Positions 13,201 to 28,200 of a stretch of 64,000 bases of DNA are shown here, piece after piece. The stretch spans positions 1,547,501 to 1,611,500 of the forward strand of contig BROG01000028.1 in the NCBI GenBank assembly GCA_030159075.1, read 5' to 3'. The translations under genes were made by a program, and so were the position numbers. The notes under the pieces were generated by a model, which was not told where the DNA came from, searched no databases, and was given only the letters and a program-made list of their open reading frames with translations. Every line of letters starts with the position of its first letter. Position 1 is the stretch's first letter. This stretch comes from Atrina japonica (lineage: Eukaryota > Mollusca > Bivalvia > Pterioida > Pinnidae).

Positions 13201-16200
13201 TGATGTTTGACCTAGTGACCTTGGACTTTGACCTACTTTTCAAAAACTCTAATCTGAGCTGAAGGGATCAAAATATTTACCAGTTCTTTACCGTAAAACC
13301 TGATATCTGTGGTTCAAATACCTACTTCGATAATTAAAACCCATTTCGGCAGCCTTTGTTGTCTTCTGACAACTCTTGTTCTATACAACAAAAGTTAATA
13401 GAATTGTTAGTGATAAAGCTATCATGATGGTTATATTGTTAATCATCCAAATGTGTTTTTTAAAGGGGAGTTAATTAGAGGAATTTTATACATTTATTTT
13501 AAATACATAAAGATCTGTGTATGATATTCTCAGATAAATTATCGAGGTTCCACTATCTTTTCAGATGTTTATTCCTATGATGAAGATGATATGGTGCTGG
13601 ATCCTTATTTAGATAAACATTTGGCTCACTTTGGTATAACTATATCCTCTTTAGAAAAAGTAAGTCATATGTTTGTTAATGTAATCTGAGAGCAATATAT
13701 ATATATAAGACCTCTTGTCTTGAAGTTCCACATTGAAAGAAAAAAAAAACACTTTGTGAAACAGTCATTTAAACTGAGCCTGAGGACTTGTTGGCTGACA
13801 AGGATGAGATATTTGGCTTTAAATCAGGACATCCAGCATTGTAACAAACTGGGACAGAGCATTCTACTTTAGACTGCAAAAGACTTGAGTTTTTCCCAGG
13901 TACAAAGTATGCCGAATTTCTCCTCTATCTTTACAAAGTGACTGCCAAGTCAAACTGGAAAAAATGTTAATATGGATTGTGTAGTATAATATTGCATAAA
14001 AACAGTTATATGAAACCTTTTTTGGGGAGCTCACCTGTCATGAAAGTCCACATAAATGTTCTGACAGAAGTTTTAAATATAAATATCCTACATAAATCTG
14101 TATTTTAAAGTGGAACTAATGGAAAGAAGCCAGAAGGCCTGTGTTATGGGGCTTCCTTGATTAAGCAACTCCAGTAACACTTATAGTAAAATCCATGTAA
14201 CCTGGCAGTGTGGAGTCTTTTGAAACTTTTCTTGACCTTAATGAGTTTAAGATTTAGGTAGTAAAGCAGAACATTAAAATTACACTGACTAGAGAAATTG
14301 TTCTTACTTGTCACCATACATAAGAAACCATCCAGTCAGGAATAAAACATTTTTCTGTGCAACTTGTCATAACCGAAAAGTGAGTAAAATCATCCATATG
14401 ATAATAAAAAAATACCCCCCCACCCCCACCAAGTTATGTGAATCAGAGTATACCTTTACTGGATAAACCTCTACTGAGAGTTGCCTGTCAGTTCTGATTT
14501 TGATGCTACATGTATATTTCCTTGACAGTTACTTTAGAAGTTTGTCTATTTTATTTATGTTTGATGGATTTTCGAAATTATAGCCTAGGGATACCCTATG
14601 TAGAATGGTTCATCTATACATGTATATGCCTTGTGTACAGAGACTTGTTCAAGAAAGTTGATGTTGAGTGATTTGTTACTAATTGATGAGTCTTACAAAA
14701 CAGGTTTATTTGCCATTTACACAATTTAATAACTTTTATGAAAACATATCCTGTTGATGTAAAACTGTTCATATGTAATTTACACATCAGGGGCCCATTT
14801 TACAAAAGGTCCTAAGTCCTAAATCCTAACTTTTTGTCCTAACTACCATGGCAACACATCGCTGATTGATCATCCCCATGACAGTTAGGACTCAGACCTA
14901 GGATTTAGAACTGAAGAGTTTTTGTTAAACGAGCCCAAGGAATATATGATATTTTCTTTATTTTTACTATAATCACCAGATGACAGCACTTAAACTGATT
15001 TATACTTTTAGACTGAAAAGACGATGGTCGAACTAGAAATAGATATCAATCAAAGAATTGGTGAGTGGGATGTAATACAAGAAGCAGGAAGTAAATTATC
15101 TCCCCTTTATGGACCAAACTATACTGGAATGCGTAACCTTGGTAACAGCTGTTATATGAATTCAATAATGCAGGTTATGTTTACAATTCCTGATTTCCAG
15201 AAAAGGTAAGAATGCTCACTCAAACATAATTTAGACTTTGTAGTCAAATGACTTTTACTTCGGCATATTTTTATATATTAACTATTTGGTTTCCATGTAA
15301 TAAATAAAATCAACTGAATCATTTTGAACACATGTAAGGTATTTATCAAGATTTGTACACCTTTTTGGGATGTAATACAATTTTGTTCAACAGCAAAGCA
15401 TGCTTCATCTCTTACTGTACTGTATTGTGCTTCATCCCTTTCAATGAAATTCCTTCATTTTTCAAATTTATCATCTTTTTTTATTCTACAGCCACTGAGT
15501 AATCATGTTTTGAATTTCTGATCTAAGTCTTGTTCATTTTTTTTCAGGTATTTTGAACCAGCCAAGGAAATTTTTAAAAATGCACCTGCTGATCCAACAA
15601 TGGACTTTAATGTACAAATGTAGGTCAAGGTCATGTCTTTGTATAGTTTAGGTAACCTGAGTTACACAGGTGACCTATTTAAATCTGTTGCAGTGCTGTC
15701 AGCTGTTATCTCTTTTTTGTACTAAGTATTTGTAGCACTTTGTTCTGCCAACTATACATAGTATTTGTAGTGCTGTATGCTGTCCATGTACAGAGTATTT
15801 GTAGTGCTGTATGCTGTCATTGTACAGAGTATTTGTAGTGTTATATTCTGTCATGTATACAGAGTACTGTATTTTGTTCTGTATACAGAGTACTGTATTC
15901 TGCCCCTGGTGTGGTATTTGTCATTCTGTATTCTACCTACCATATGTAGTATTTGTTGTACTGTATTCTGTCATGTATACAGAGTACTGTATTCTGCCCC
16001 TGGTGTGGTATTTGTCATTCTGTATTCTACCTACCATATGTAGTATTTGTTGTACTGTATTCTGTCATGTATACAGAGTACTGTATTCTGCCCCTGGTGT
16101 GGTATTTGTCATTCTGTATTCTACCTACCATATTTAGTATTTGTTGTACTGTATTCTGTCATGTATACAGAGTACTGTATTCTGCACCTGGGGTGGTATT

Positions 16201-19200
16201 TGTCATTCTGTATTCTACCTACCATATTTAGTATTTGTTGTACTGTATTCTGCCCTTTCAGTGCCCAATCTTTTATTTTTGTAGGAGTTATTGGCTTTTA
16301 AACTCATGAAAATTTATTTGATTTTCCTTGTAAACTGTGATTGAAGTATCTGTATTTTAAATAGATAAATGTGGTGGGGGACGTTTGAATGCCGTTCTTG
16401 TTCAAATTGACATTATTGATAATTTCAGGGCAAAACTTGGAGATGGCTTACTCTCGGGTGATTACTCAAAACCCCCACCAGAGGGAGTTGATGAGAAGTC
16501 TCTAGCTCCTTCTGGAATCCGTCCACAGATGTTTAAGACACTAATAGGGAAAGGCCATCCTGAATTTTCCACAAAGAGACAACAAGATGCACAAGAGTAC
16601 TTTCTGCATTTTATCAACATTCTAGAGGTAGGTACAACTCATAATCCTTCCATAGTAAATGGGGCCTCCATGGTGGAATAGTTTAGGCATCACACTTTGA
16701 ACCATGAAATCTCTTACTTCTTATCAGCTCAGGTTCGAGCCCCGCTGGAATCTAAGCTGATTTTTTGTGAGAAAGTTTGGCAGTTTACTTGTTGAAGGCC
16801 AGTGGTCTCTCCCAGGGTACATAGTAACCGGGTTCTCTTCTCCATCATTAAATACTGGCTGCCACCAGATAGCTGAAAAATTGTTGAATGTGGCATAAAA
16901 CAAAAAAATAAAAAATTCTAAATTCACGGTAAATCTGACTGAGAACTACTCTTTAGCATTGTCTATTTATTTGTCCTACTTCGTACTTTCATATGTTCAA
17001 AGCCTGGATATTTTTTTCTCAGAGTTACACATGAAATCTATCAGTAGAGTTACATACTACATTTAAAAATTTTAAATTACAGAAACATGTACATGATAAA
17101 TTTTGTCTCTGTCATGTTCCTTGAACGAAATTGCCAACTAGATTGAAAACATGAACAAACTAAATAAATAATTGTTTCAGTTTTATGCATTTAAGATTTA
17201 AATTAGTTTTACATGTTTCACAGAGAAACACAAGAGGTACTGTAAATCCAGCTGAGTGTTTCAAGTTTGAAGTGGAAGAAAGAGTCGAGTGCATGCAGAG
17301 TCAAAAAGTGAAATATTCCACCAGAACGGAATACTGTCTGTCAGTTCCAGTACCCCTGGAGGCTGCAACAAATAAAGGTGAGAAAAAATATTTTTATAAG
17401 AGAATCAAAAAGTGAAATATGCCACATGACAAATAAATGTATGTTAAAATATCTTTGTAAGGGATTCACAAAGTGAAATATTTAAAAAATGAGTATTTGA
17501 AAAAAAATGAGGTGGAAGGCGGGGAATTGTACCCTTGATGTATACATAATTATGAGACTCAATTTATTCATGGCTAAGTGGCATCATACTTTCAACCACG
17601 AAGTCTCTCACCTGGAGTCAGTGTGAGTTTAAGTCCCGCTGGAATCTAAGCTGATTTTGTAAGCGAGTTTACCAGTTTACTAGCCATTGGTCTCTTCCAG
17701 AGTACATTGTAAACGGGTTCTCTCCTCCATCTTTAAAAACTGGTCGCCTCCAAAAAAAATTGTTGAGTGTGGCGTAAAACACCATGCAAACAAACAAACA
17801 ACAACAAAAAATCATTATAAAACTAAAGAAATCTGAAAAAACTAAAGAAATCTGAAATCTTTGTCACCTGGGGCAGCATGAAGTCTTCTAAGTAATTAAT
17901 CTAAAGTGTTGTTAAGTTTTTCACCTAGACCAGAGGTTATAAAACTTATTACATGCTCAACTCAAAACCAGACCTAATCCTTACCCATCAGAGCTAGCAT
18001 TATAATTATAACAAAGTATTTGATTGGTAGAGGATGGGATCAGCTTAGAGTTGGGCATAAAAAAGGGTCTTTAACCCATTTGCCCCTAAAAACTAATTTT
18101 GACTGGTCTAAGTAATTGATTTACAGAGGAGTCTAATGTTTTTCAGAGGTCAATAAGTTAACCTTGAGCTCTGAAGTTACTTAAAATTTACTGTAAGATA
18201 TCAGCAGGAGGAAATGGGACACAAACAAAATCCTATTTATACCATAATCAACTGAATAAGCATCCAGGCTGGTACGAAAATAGGAAAAGGGATGGGTGTT
18301 TATTGGGACCAATTAATAGTCAAATTGATGTTAGTTGAATACCGTATGTGAATAGAATATTTTTTTCGGTTAAAAGAACAACTGCAATTGAAAAAATATG
18401 TAATATATCATGACATATTAAAAGATACATAATTGATTGGTCTATGATATTGAGTGCTATCTAATGTAACAAGAACCTGTTGGTACAGTTTCATTTCACA
18501 TTCTGTTTGGGGTTTTTTTTTCAGATGATGTAGCATTGTATGAAGCTCTCAAAGTTGAATTAGAAGTACAAGGCAAAAAGCCGTAAGTATTTGAAAATAT
18601 TGAAGGCGATCTGTAACAAAAGTTCTTAAATTTCTACTAACGATAATATATTCTTTAATTAAAGATGTGTGCAGCAACTTTAAGCTGTGAAATTTTACTT
18701 TATATTCATTGAATATGATAATTTTTTTTTCAGGGATCCAAAGCAATTAGTGCGACCCAGAATTCCACTACAGTCTTGTATAGATATGTTTGTAGCTCCG
18801 GAGACGGTTGATGATTTCTACAGTACAGCAATTAAAAGTAAAACAGTAGCCAGAAAGTGAGTATTTCCTCAAAATACCATAATCGAACATGTATAATCCG
18901 CACTCTTTTCACTCTAGAAGTCATCTCAGGGATGGGGTGCAGATAATATACTACAAAAGGTTTGAATCTGAAATAGAATAGGGAGACTTTACTTAACAAA
19001 AAGACGTTCATAATATTAGTAAGAAAGATAGGATAGGGGGGTCTTTACTTAACAACAGAATGTAAAAAATATTGTTTCTTCCTACGTACAAACTTATATC
19101 AGAGTCTGTGTCTGCTTTACACATAACTAAGCGTATTTTATTATGTAAGCAACTGAAAGTACATGTAAATAAAATCTTAACTCAGATTGTGTCAAAAACT

Positions 19201-22200
19201 ATGTCTGTGGTTATGGACAAAGTTAGATCTTTAGTGAAACTGGCCCCCAGTACTTATGTACAGTCTTTTATATCAATAGCTTGAAGAATTGTGTTAACCG
19301 ATTGTGTGATGTTTTACATTTCATCACTTTCTGTCTGCCACATTTGAATTCTAATTACTTTACCTGCATTTACCTGTGCATCAAAATCTAAAGATTTTTG
19401 TAAATAAAAAGGATGTTTTCTTTGTTTCAGATCTTCAAAAATAGGTACATTTCCAGATTATTTAATGGTGCAGTTGAAAAAGTTTACAATAGGTGATGAC
19501 TGGGTTCCAAAGAAACTAGGTATGTTGATTTTAAAATCAGAACCTGTGTATTTACTAGGATACAGGCATTTACTTAAACATGTGAGTGTGACCATCCCAC
19601 AAGCATGGGTGTGTTGAGTGGATAAAGAAATTGCCATCCAAATGGCAAGAATCCGGGCCCAGCACTATAAAGCTTGAGAATTTACTTAAGTCTGAGAATA
19701 TTCTCAACTTGGCCTGCTTAGCCAGTCAGATTTCAGGATGAGCCAAAGTTGAGTACAATTTTTAGACTTAAATAATTCTTCTTTTTATGGTGCCAGGCTC
19801 TGGTTGTACAATCCCAGGGCTTTCTTCAAATTGGACTTTCAGACTGTTACCATGAGGGTTGAGAGTCATTTTCCAACTCAACACACCCATGTATGATTAT
19901 TTTTCTCAGATGCTTCAGTAAAATATTAATGTACACAAATGAAGCCTGAGGTAATTTTTTGTGCACTGTTTTCTCATTATATCAAAGCTGTACATCATAA
20001 ATCTGTATTGAGATGTCATAGACTGTGTTGCTTGTCAGGGTAATGTAAAAAAAATCTTTCTCTGTAAACAAAAATTATAAACATGTAAACCATGTGAAAA
20101 AGTATTTTCACAAAATGTCACAGAACAAAAAGTGATTCACATTCAAGCTTCTCTATAGAGGCCACTCAAGGGAATAGGTAAAATTTGCCATTATAGACAA
20201 GCGGCCTTTATAAAGGTGTTTATTCATTATAAAAATGTTTAAAACATTGTTATGATTTAATGGCTTTTATAGGCAGGTGCCCTTTATACAGAGATGCATA
20301 TAATGCAAGTTTGACTGTACTGTGAAACTTGTATATAATGACCTCCTTAGGGACACCAATCTTTAAAGGGAGGTTGTCTTTATTTAGAGGTTGATTTGTA
20401 CACAAATCGGGTAAAGCAAAAAATGTGGTCTTTGTGAGCAAGTGGTATTTATACTCGGGTGGTCTCTAAAGCAGTTTTTTTTATGAAGACACTATGTTAC
20501 AGTAGGGATGGAACATTAAAACCTTTAACAACATTGGCATCAGTCCATAGCACAGGTCAAAATATGTGTCACTTCACCAGTAGCTTGTGACATCTCCATA
20601 TAAGTGAAGGACCTAACACAGCATTGAAACAAACAATTGCAGACATATAACTGATGAATTGTCCAGTATGTCGTAAACAATGATAAAAAAGATCCAAGTC
20701 ATTTTTATAGATTTATAACATAATTTTTAGCATTTCTAGCAACTTGAAGGAAAGATTATTTTGTCAGTGGACGTGTCTCATATACATGTAGTTACAAATT
20801 CTGCACAAAAATTTGGGTCATGTGTCCAATATTTTAAACATAATTGACCTAAAACCGATTAGATTTCATATGGAGCATTTCAGGTTTTATTAATGTTGTA
20901 CATTGTATATATTTTGCAGATGTATCAGTAGATGTTCCAGATGAGATTGACCTTAATGCACTTAGAGGTACAGGAATAAAACCTGGGGAGGAAGAATTAC
21001 CCCAAGAAGAATCAGCGGGTAATACAGTTGATATGTCCTCCTACAAATATGAATTACATTCTAATTAACCGTTCCCTCTGTATGCTTTACTGATATAAGT
21101 TCTATATTATTTAAAAAAATAAATGTTAGTGTACATATTGAAAATGAAAATATGAATGTTAGTGTACATATTGAAAATGAAAATATCAATGTTAGTGTAC
21201 ATATTGAAAATGAAAATATCAGTGTTAGTGTACATATTGAAAATGAAAATATCAATGTAATAATGCTTGTTGTGAACTTAAAATCAATATTTAAATTTTC
21301 TTAAAGGCGATTAGACCAAAACTTTGATTAAAAAGATATACATATATTGCCATAGAAACTCTTAACATATGCATATATTATTTCCCAGAATTAGTGAAAT
21401 ATGCTGACGATTGATATTCCTAGCATCTATGAAAGAATATCCAATGTTGACTCAACAGTTGTTCACTTTCAGCTTCTTTTCACAACTTACAACATTATAA
21501 CAAGTTTTTTGCAACCTGGAATCATTTAAGAACATTTTATTTGTATAAAACATGAAATATTTGTAATTTTTAATGCAAGCAAAAAATAGTTTTGAAAGCT
21601 TGTATAAAATATTTACTAAAGATAAAATTATAAAAATTTCTTAAAAGTTTTTTACCAGTTTCCTAAATAATTCCAATTTCCCCTTATACAGTACAATATG
21701 ATAACCATACCCCCTCCCCATTGGTGTTTGATTCCCTCCCTTTATCTTCCTATAGATTATGATGTAACTACAGTATTGTGTTGGACAATATATAATTATG
21801 AACTACGCTTAGCATGGAAGAGAGATATGTTAATATTGTATCAAAATCAAATTTCAGTTTTTTCATTCATTTACGTTACATATATGTTTTAGAAGTCCAG
21901 CTAAATGAGGCAGTTGTGATACAGTTATCGGAGATGGGTTTCCCTATCGAGGGCTGTAAGAGGGCAGTGTTCAATACAAACAACAGCGGGGTGGAGGCAG
22001 CAATGAACTGGGTCATGGAGCACATGGAGGATCCAGGTATTGTTTAGGTGTATACTATGACTTTATGTTTTATACTTAAAGCCCCATGACCACCCATTTA
22101 CTTGAAGTCATGGTTTAACTGATACTGTACTGTACACTGTACTTATATAATATAAAAACATTCGAAGAAATACAAGTGTGAAAGTAATAAATAGCTTTTA

Positions 22201-25200
22201 GTGGGTACCCCACTGAAACTTTTAATACATGTATTACTCGCAAATAAAGCAACACATAGAGATGTAATTTATGGGAACATTTTTATCTTTATATAAGTAT
22301 GATGTACTTTACCAGTTAAAACATAATTGACACCCTGACTGTTGGTAAATGGGCTATTTTTGGCTTTAAAATTGGTGTAGCCAGGTTATTTATATATCGA
22401 CACTTTCATATACTTATTACTTCTATTTACCAAGTACTTAGTTTTTTACTGCTTTTGGTTTGTCTATGTTAGTTAATATTTCCTGATTAGCTGCATTATA
22501 TTCTGTTTACTAAATATTGGAGATTCATTCTTTACAGACTTTGCAACACCCTTTGTGGCACCTGGAAGTAAGAAGCCACCAGGTGGATCATTTGTACCTA
22601 ATGAAGACGGTATACAGATGATAATGGCTATGGGTTTTACACGTGATCAAGCCATCAAAGCCCTAAAAAATACAGTATGTATTATCTGATCATTGATGCA
22701 TTTAGGGTGGTATTTCACACAAGTCCACAATATTTTTTTATCATTGAATATTTCCATAAACTGAAATGTTATACATGTTTTTATCACATTGTTATAAAAA
22801 ATGCATACCTTCTTAGGGCAGATAAGGGTGGTAGAGGGCTTTAGAGTCTAAGATGCTTTGGAAGTTACTATATAATAATCATGCCTTAAAATGCAGAATT
22901 ACCAGTATCTGATTTTTTAGGTGACCTCTGCCAAAGGCTGATGGTCACCTTTTGTGATCACCTTTTGCCTGTCAATATGTGTATTTACCTTTTTTTTCTC
23001 TAAATCCAGTGGGTGATCTTTAATGCGTGTTGGGTCTTTTCTTAGTTATAATGTTAAAGTCAATATAGGTATGTTCAGCTTATCAGGTAATTACCAAAAA
23101 TCATGAGGTTACACAGAAAATACTCTTCTTGCCTTTCTGCCTGACAACCTGTGTGTGTGATCAGTTATAAAGCATATACATTATATATATGGTCTACCCT
23201 GTCTTAAGCTGTGACTCAAGGGAAATCATGAAAGTGACCACGTAACAGAAGTGACTCTTTGATTGAGGGTCTCAAAGTCATTAAGTTGTAATGTATGTAA
23301 TCATGTATATGAAACTTCCTTTACCCATGTCTCATTTTTATAATAGATTGATACACAGTAAAACCTGTATATAGGGGCCACCCAAGGGACCAGAGAATAT
23401 TGGCCTCAATGTGCAGGTGACCCTTATACACAGGTTCAATTTAGTTGAAGTATGCAGTCAAGGGACTTTTCAAAACTGGCCTTTATAGACAGGTAATCCT
23501 TATGTAGAGGTGGCCACTATAGCAGGTTTTACTATATGTCAATGTATTTTAAACATATACAATGACCACAATGTTTAAACTAGCATTAACTCATTCACCC
23601 CTAAAGACACTCTGATTTACAGAAGAGTCCATTGTTTTTTCAGATTGTTTTTTCATGTGTTAGGTGATCAGCACATTAAAAATTGATGACTTGAAAGGGG
23701 TGAAGGCCGACTGCATCAGGAAGTCGACTGCAGGTAAAGGAAATGTTTGTGGAATTAGACCCACTGCTTAATAAAGGTGAATGAGGTTAGACTGTAGACT
23801 GTAGCCACTATTGCCAAATTGGACTCTTCCATTCCAAGAATGGCCATCAGAATTCATGAGGGTTAACAAATTTTTGGTAAGCAATATTTTGCACTTGAAA
23901 TTTTGGGGGTGAATGGCCGACTGCATCAAGGAAAGCTGCTGATTGGATATTTAGTCATGTCGACTGCTACATTATTGTGGAGTATAGGTATCAAATATTT
24001 AAATTGTAAAAATGTATTCTGTCAGAGTAGAGTTCTGTCCAAAACAGTATAATCTATGCCGCTTAGAAGTAGAGTGATCTATGCTTAGTATAAAGTTTTG
24101 TGATAATCTATACTTATGTTTACAGGTTAGTTCTGACTGTCAGACTGTAGAGCCACTATATGTTTACAGTAAGTTGGACTCTTCCATTTACCAATAAATG
24201 GTTTAAAGTCCCACTGTCATGAATTACATGAGTAGTGTCTGTCCATGTAGTAAATCCTGTTTACAAGTAGAGTTTTTCTTGATAGATTTAGTCTGTACAT
24301 ATACTGAGTAGTAACTTGCTACACTCTCCTGTTTAAATTAGACCATTCTGTCTATTGATTTTGGCGAGTCTAAATGTGACCACAGTGGTTACCGTATTTT
24401 ACGGACCATACGGCCTATAGGTCGATATTTTTATCCTCCAAAGTTGTGACCTTATTCGATCTATGCTTCACCGCATCGAGTTTGTCTTTTAAAAAATAGT
24501 GAAATACTTTTAATCTACTTGTATCTGCAATTCTGTCTCATTTTACCAGTATATCTATGTTTAAGTTCTGAGTAAAGTTCTGTTCATTTCCACAGGATAA
24601 TCTAGGGGCCTACTCCAAACATGCCCAGTTTTGTCCATTTACACTTAATGTAGAGGACTTGTTAATCTATGTGACCTCGTCCATCTTGTGTGCAGTAGTA
24701 ATGCACTGTGTTTACAGTACTCAGTAGTGACAAAATAATGATCTTTTAAGTTACAGTATAGATCATTGGTTTCAGTTGTAGACTGTGTACCAGTAAATCT
24801 ATGCTTCTGTTAACAGTAATAAAAATACATTCGTATTTATGTTTTATACTGAGGACAGTTCTTATCTTACAGTATAATTTGAATGATTACCCTTATCTCG
24901 GCATCCCCACTATGTGAAGTTGAAGTCTTCATTCAGATGCTTCTTTCAGGTAGAGTTCTGACACTACAAGCTTGTGTTCACTGGTAACGTGACCTTCAAC
25001 TGATAAGGAATCGCGCAGGCAGTCTGTTGAAGTACTTAGGAAAGTTTACCAGGAAAATGCTTGTGTTACATAAGTTAATCTGACACTATAATCCTTTGAG
25101 TACTTTTAATTGTTTGTTTACAGTACAATTGCTGTTCATCTTACCAGCTAGCATAATAATTTAGGTACAATGTAAGGATAGTAGACAAGGGGTATAAACA

Positions 25201-28200
25201 TGTGTTTAAAGAATTTAATGATCTTACTAGATTTGACAGGTATCTTACTAGTATAATGCTTCTGCGATGTACTGAGTAGTAGTTCTGTCCACATAATCAG
25301 TTTACACACTGAGTAGTAGAGTAATATAATCTAATGATGTTTAAATATATATAGTGATGCAACTTATATGCTTCTGTTTTTTAATCACCTCTATGTTTAC
25401 CTAGTTTTAATACTGTATATCTATGCCGTAAAAAGTAGTAGAGTTCCGATCATTCTGTATAATCTATGCTTCTGTTTACAGTTTAGTAGGCTATCATCGT
25501 TCAGTTTAGCACCAGTTATTAAACATATAACTATGCAGTTTTTGTGTTCTCCCATACATACAGTAGTAGAGTTTTCCATCTCTGTATAATCCGACATCGA
25601 CCTGTCCCTCCATTTCGACCTATCTAATACTTAATCCTGTATATTTTGCTTCTGTTTACAGTACTGAAAAACGTCCATCTTACCGATCTATGTTTACCTA
25701 TCCCCCATATAATCGACCTATAGTATAATCTATGCCGTACTGAGTAGTAGAGTTCTGTCCATCTTACCAGTATATCTACGGTAGTTAGTTAACATCACTT
25801 TTCATATTTTTGTTGTACAGGATAACAATGTAGAAATGCTTCTGTTTACTGATTGGATACTTGTTAGTCATGTGGACGAGTAGTAGAGTTTGAACACTAC
25901 CCATGTTTTACAGTACTGAGTTGTAGAGTTCTGCGGCTACTGTTAATCAGAGACGAAACTTAGAGATGGACCTGGTAGTATGTATCAAATGTATTGAGTA
26001 GTAGAATCTTTGTATAAATTTATATGAGTATTGTCCATCTTACCAGTATAATCTATGCTTCTGTTTACAGAGTAGTCAAGTTCTGGCCATCTTACCAGTA
26101 TAATATATTTTTACAGTAGTAGAGTTCTGTCCATCTTACCAGTATAATCTTACCAGTATAATCTATGCTCCTGTTTACAGAAGTAGAGTTCTGTCCATCT
26201 TACTTGTATAATCTATGCTTCTGTTTACAGTACTGAGTAGTAGAGTTCTGTCCATCTTACCAGTATAATCTATGCTTCTGTTTACAGTAGTAGAGTTTTG
26301 TCCATCTTACCAGTATAATCTATGCTTCTGTTAAAGATTTACAGATTTGGTAGAGTATCACTGTCAAATCTGAAGATCTATTATTAAAAAAATTGTTTGT
26401 ATAATTCTATGCTTCTGTTTACCGACAGTATTTATTTACATTAGTGAGTAATAGATGTTCTGTCCATCTTACCAGTGTAATAATCTGGTATGGTTTACAT
26501 ATTACTGAGCTTAGTAGAGTTCTGTCCATCTTACCAGTATAAACTATGCTTCTGTTTATCACAGTACTGATACTGAGTATCGGTAAAAACGAGGTAGAGT
26601 AAAACCTATATTATTAACATTTGTTCAAAATCTTACTTCTGTTATAATCTATGTTTTTACTATGGAGTACTGAGTAAACTGAAAGTTCTGTCCACTATCT
26701 TACCAGCATATTTTAATTTAAATAGAATGCATTTCTGTTTGTTTACAGTACTAATAAAGCAGAACAACTTACGATAAGAGATATCTGTTACACTGATCTT
26801 ACCAGTATAATCTATACTTCAGTTTACAGTAGTAGCATTCTGTCCATCTTACCAATATAATCTATGCTTCAGTTTACTTGATAAAATTATAAATCAGTGG
26901 TCAGTACAGTACGTTACTTGTTGACATACTTACCATATACTTGTAATCTATGCTCCTGTACTCATAATGGTAAGATGTTTTTCTATATTACCAGTAAATG
27001 CATTTAATGGTGCAGCAATATCAATCACAATATATTAGTTATCTTCGTCGGGGCAGTTTAATCTACATTTTACCACTTTTAAAAAAAATGGTATTAAATC
27101 CAGTACCCTAATTCTTGTGGAAGAGAGATAATATGTGATGTGGTGTCTAGTGATGTTACAGGTCTAGTAAAATTTTTGTAGGTGCTGGTCTAGCTAATCT
27201 TTGAGCCCTGCAGTATAATCTATGATCCTGTACAAATAAGTTCTGTCCAGCTTTTGTATAATCTATGGTCTGTTTTCTTGTATAAGTATAATCTATGACT
27301 GTTCAAAATGGTATATATGTGTTTACAGTAGTAGCGTTCTGTGCTTCAAAGTAACATATTCATAATGGTATTGTAGCAGTCTTTCTATTCTATCTTGTTT
27401 AATCTATCTTGATATTGAAACAATGGTAGTTAGTTAACTCAATCAATCCCTGTAAAAAATAATGATCTTTCTTGGACTCTATCTATCAAAATCAATGAGT
27501 GTTAGAACAGTTCATAATGGTAATGTGTCTTCAGTGGTAGTTAGTTAACTCATCAACCCCTGAAAAATAATGGACTCTTCTATAAATCAATGACTTAGAC
27601 CAGTTCAAATGTGTCTTTAGGGGTGAATGGGTTAATCTTATCAGTATAATCTATGACCATGTACACAATGTTAGGGTTTATATCTTACCAGCATAATCTG
27701 TGATCCTGTTCACAATGGTAGGTAGTAAATCTTACCATCAAAATCTAAGACTCTTCACCATTCTAGGGTTTCCATCTTATCAGTATAATATATGATCTTG
27801 TTCAGTGTTCACAATGTTAGGGTGTTCTTTTTACCAATATAAACTATGATCCTTATGTTCTTAATGGTAAGTAGTTAATCATACTGTTATATAATACATA
27901 CCTAATCATACCCAGTTCACAATGATAGGTCGTTCAACTTATGGTAAATATATGCTCGTGTTCACATAATTTCTCTGGTAGAATGTTCATCCTGTCGTTT
28001 GATTTATACACCTGGTCACAATGGTGGTTATTTTTATGAGTTGTCTCCCTTAGTGTGCTTCAAATGTATCAATAAAATCATGTGATGTATTGTTTACTTC
28101 ATTTTGAAATCTCATGAGAGAAAAACAGTTTCAAAAAATGATGTGGCCTAATTTCAATCATTCAACAGTATTTTTCAACCCAGTATATGATATAATTCTA

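Larger units (their letters stand above)
23586..28130 (+). repeat. Disordered minisatellite tract (57-bp unit) over USP5 introns 16-17
   Basis: Recurrent pieces of a 57-bp unit (tactgagtagtagagttctg, tccatcttaccagtataatc, tatgcttctgtttacag) appear in broken, shifted and interleaved form. The clearest near-complete units are at about 26,030-26,330. From about 27,200 the text changes to a related unit with cacaatggta and ctatgatcctg. Between pieces sit fragments of MITEs and of USP5 exon 17. Units are not in register, unlike every other tandem repeat in this window, which suggests consensus error across a long array. Confidence 0.7.

Noticed and set aside
15777..16301. Four overlapping ORFs of 84-108 codons in USP5 intron 8
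   Set aside because: Translation of the 94-bp minisatellite. The region lies between two firmly placed USP5 exons.
23931..23964. Alternative duplicated UBA2 exon for regulated splicing
   Set aside because: Only 34 nt match, without an acceptor or donor in place, so it cannot serve as an exon.
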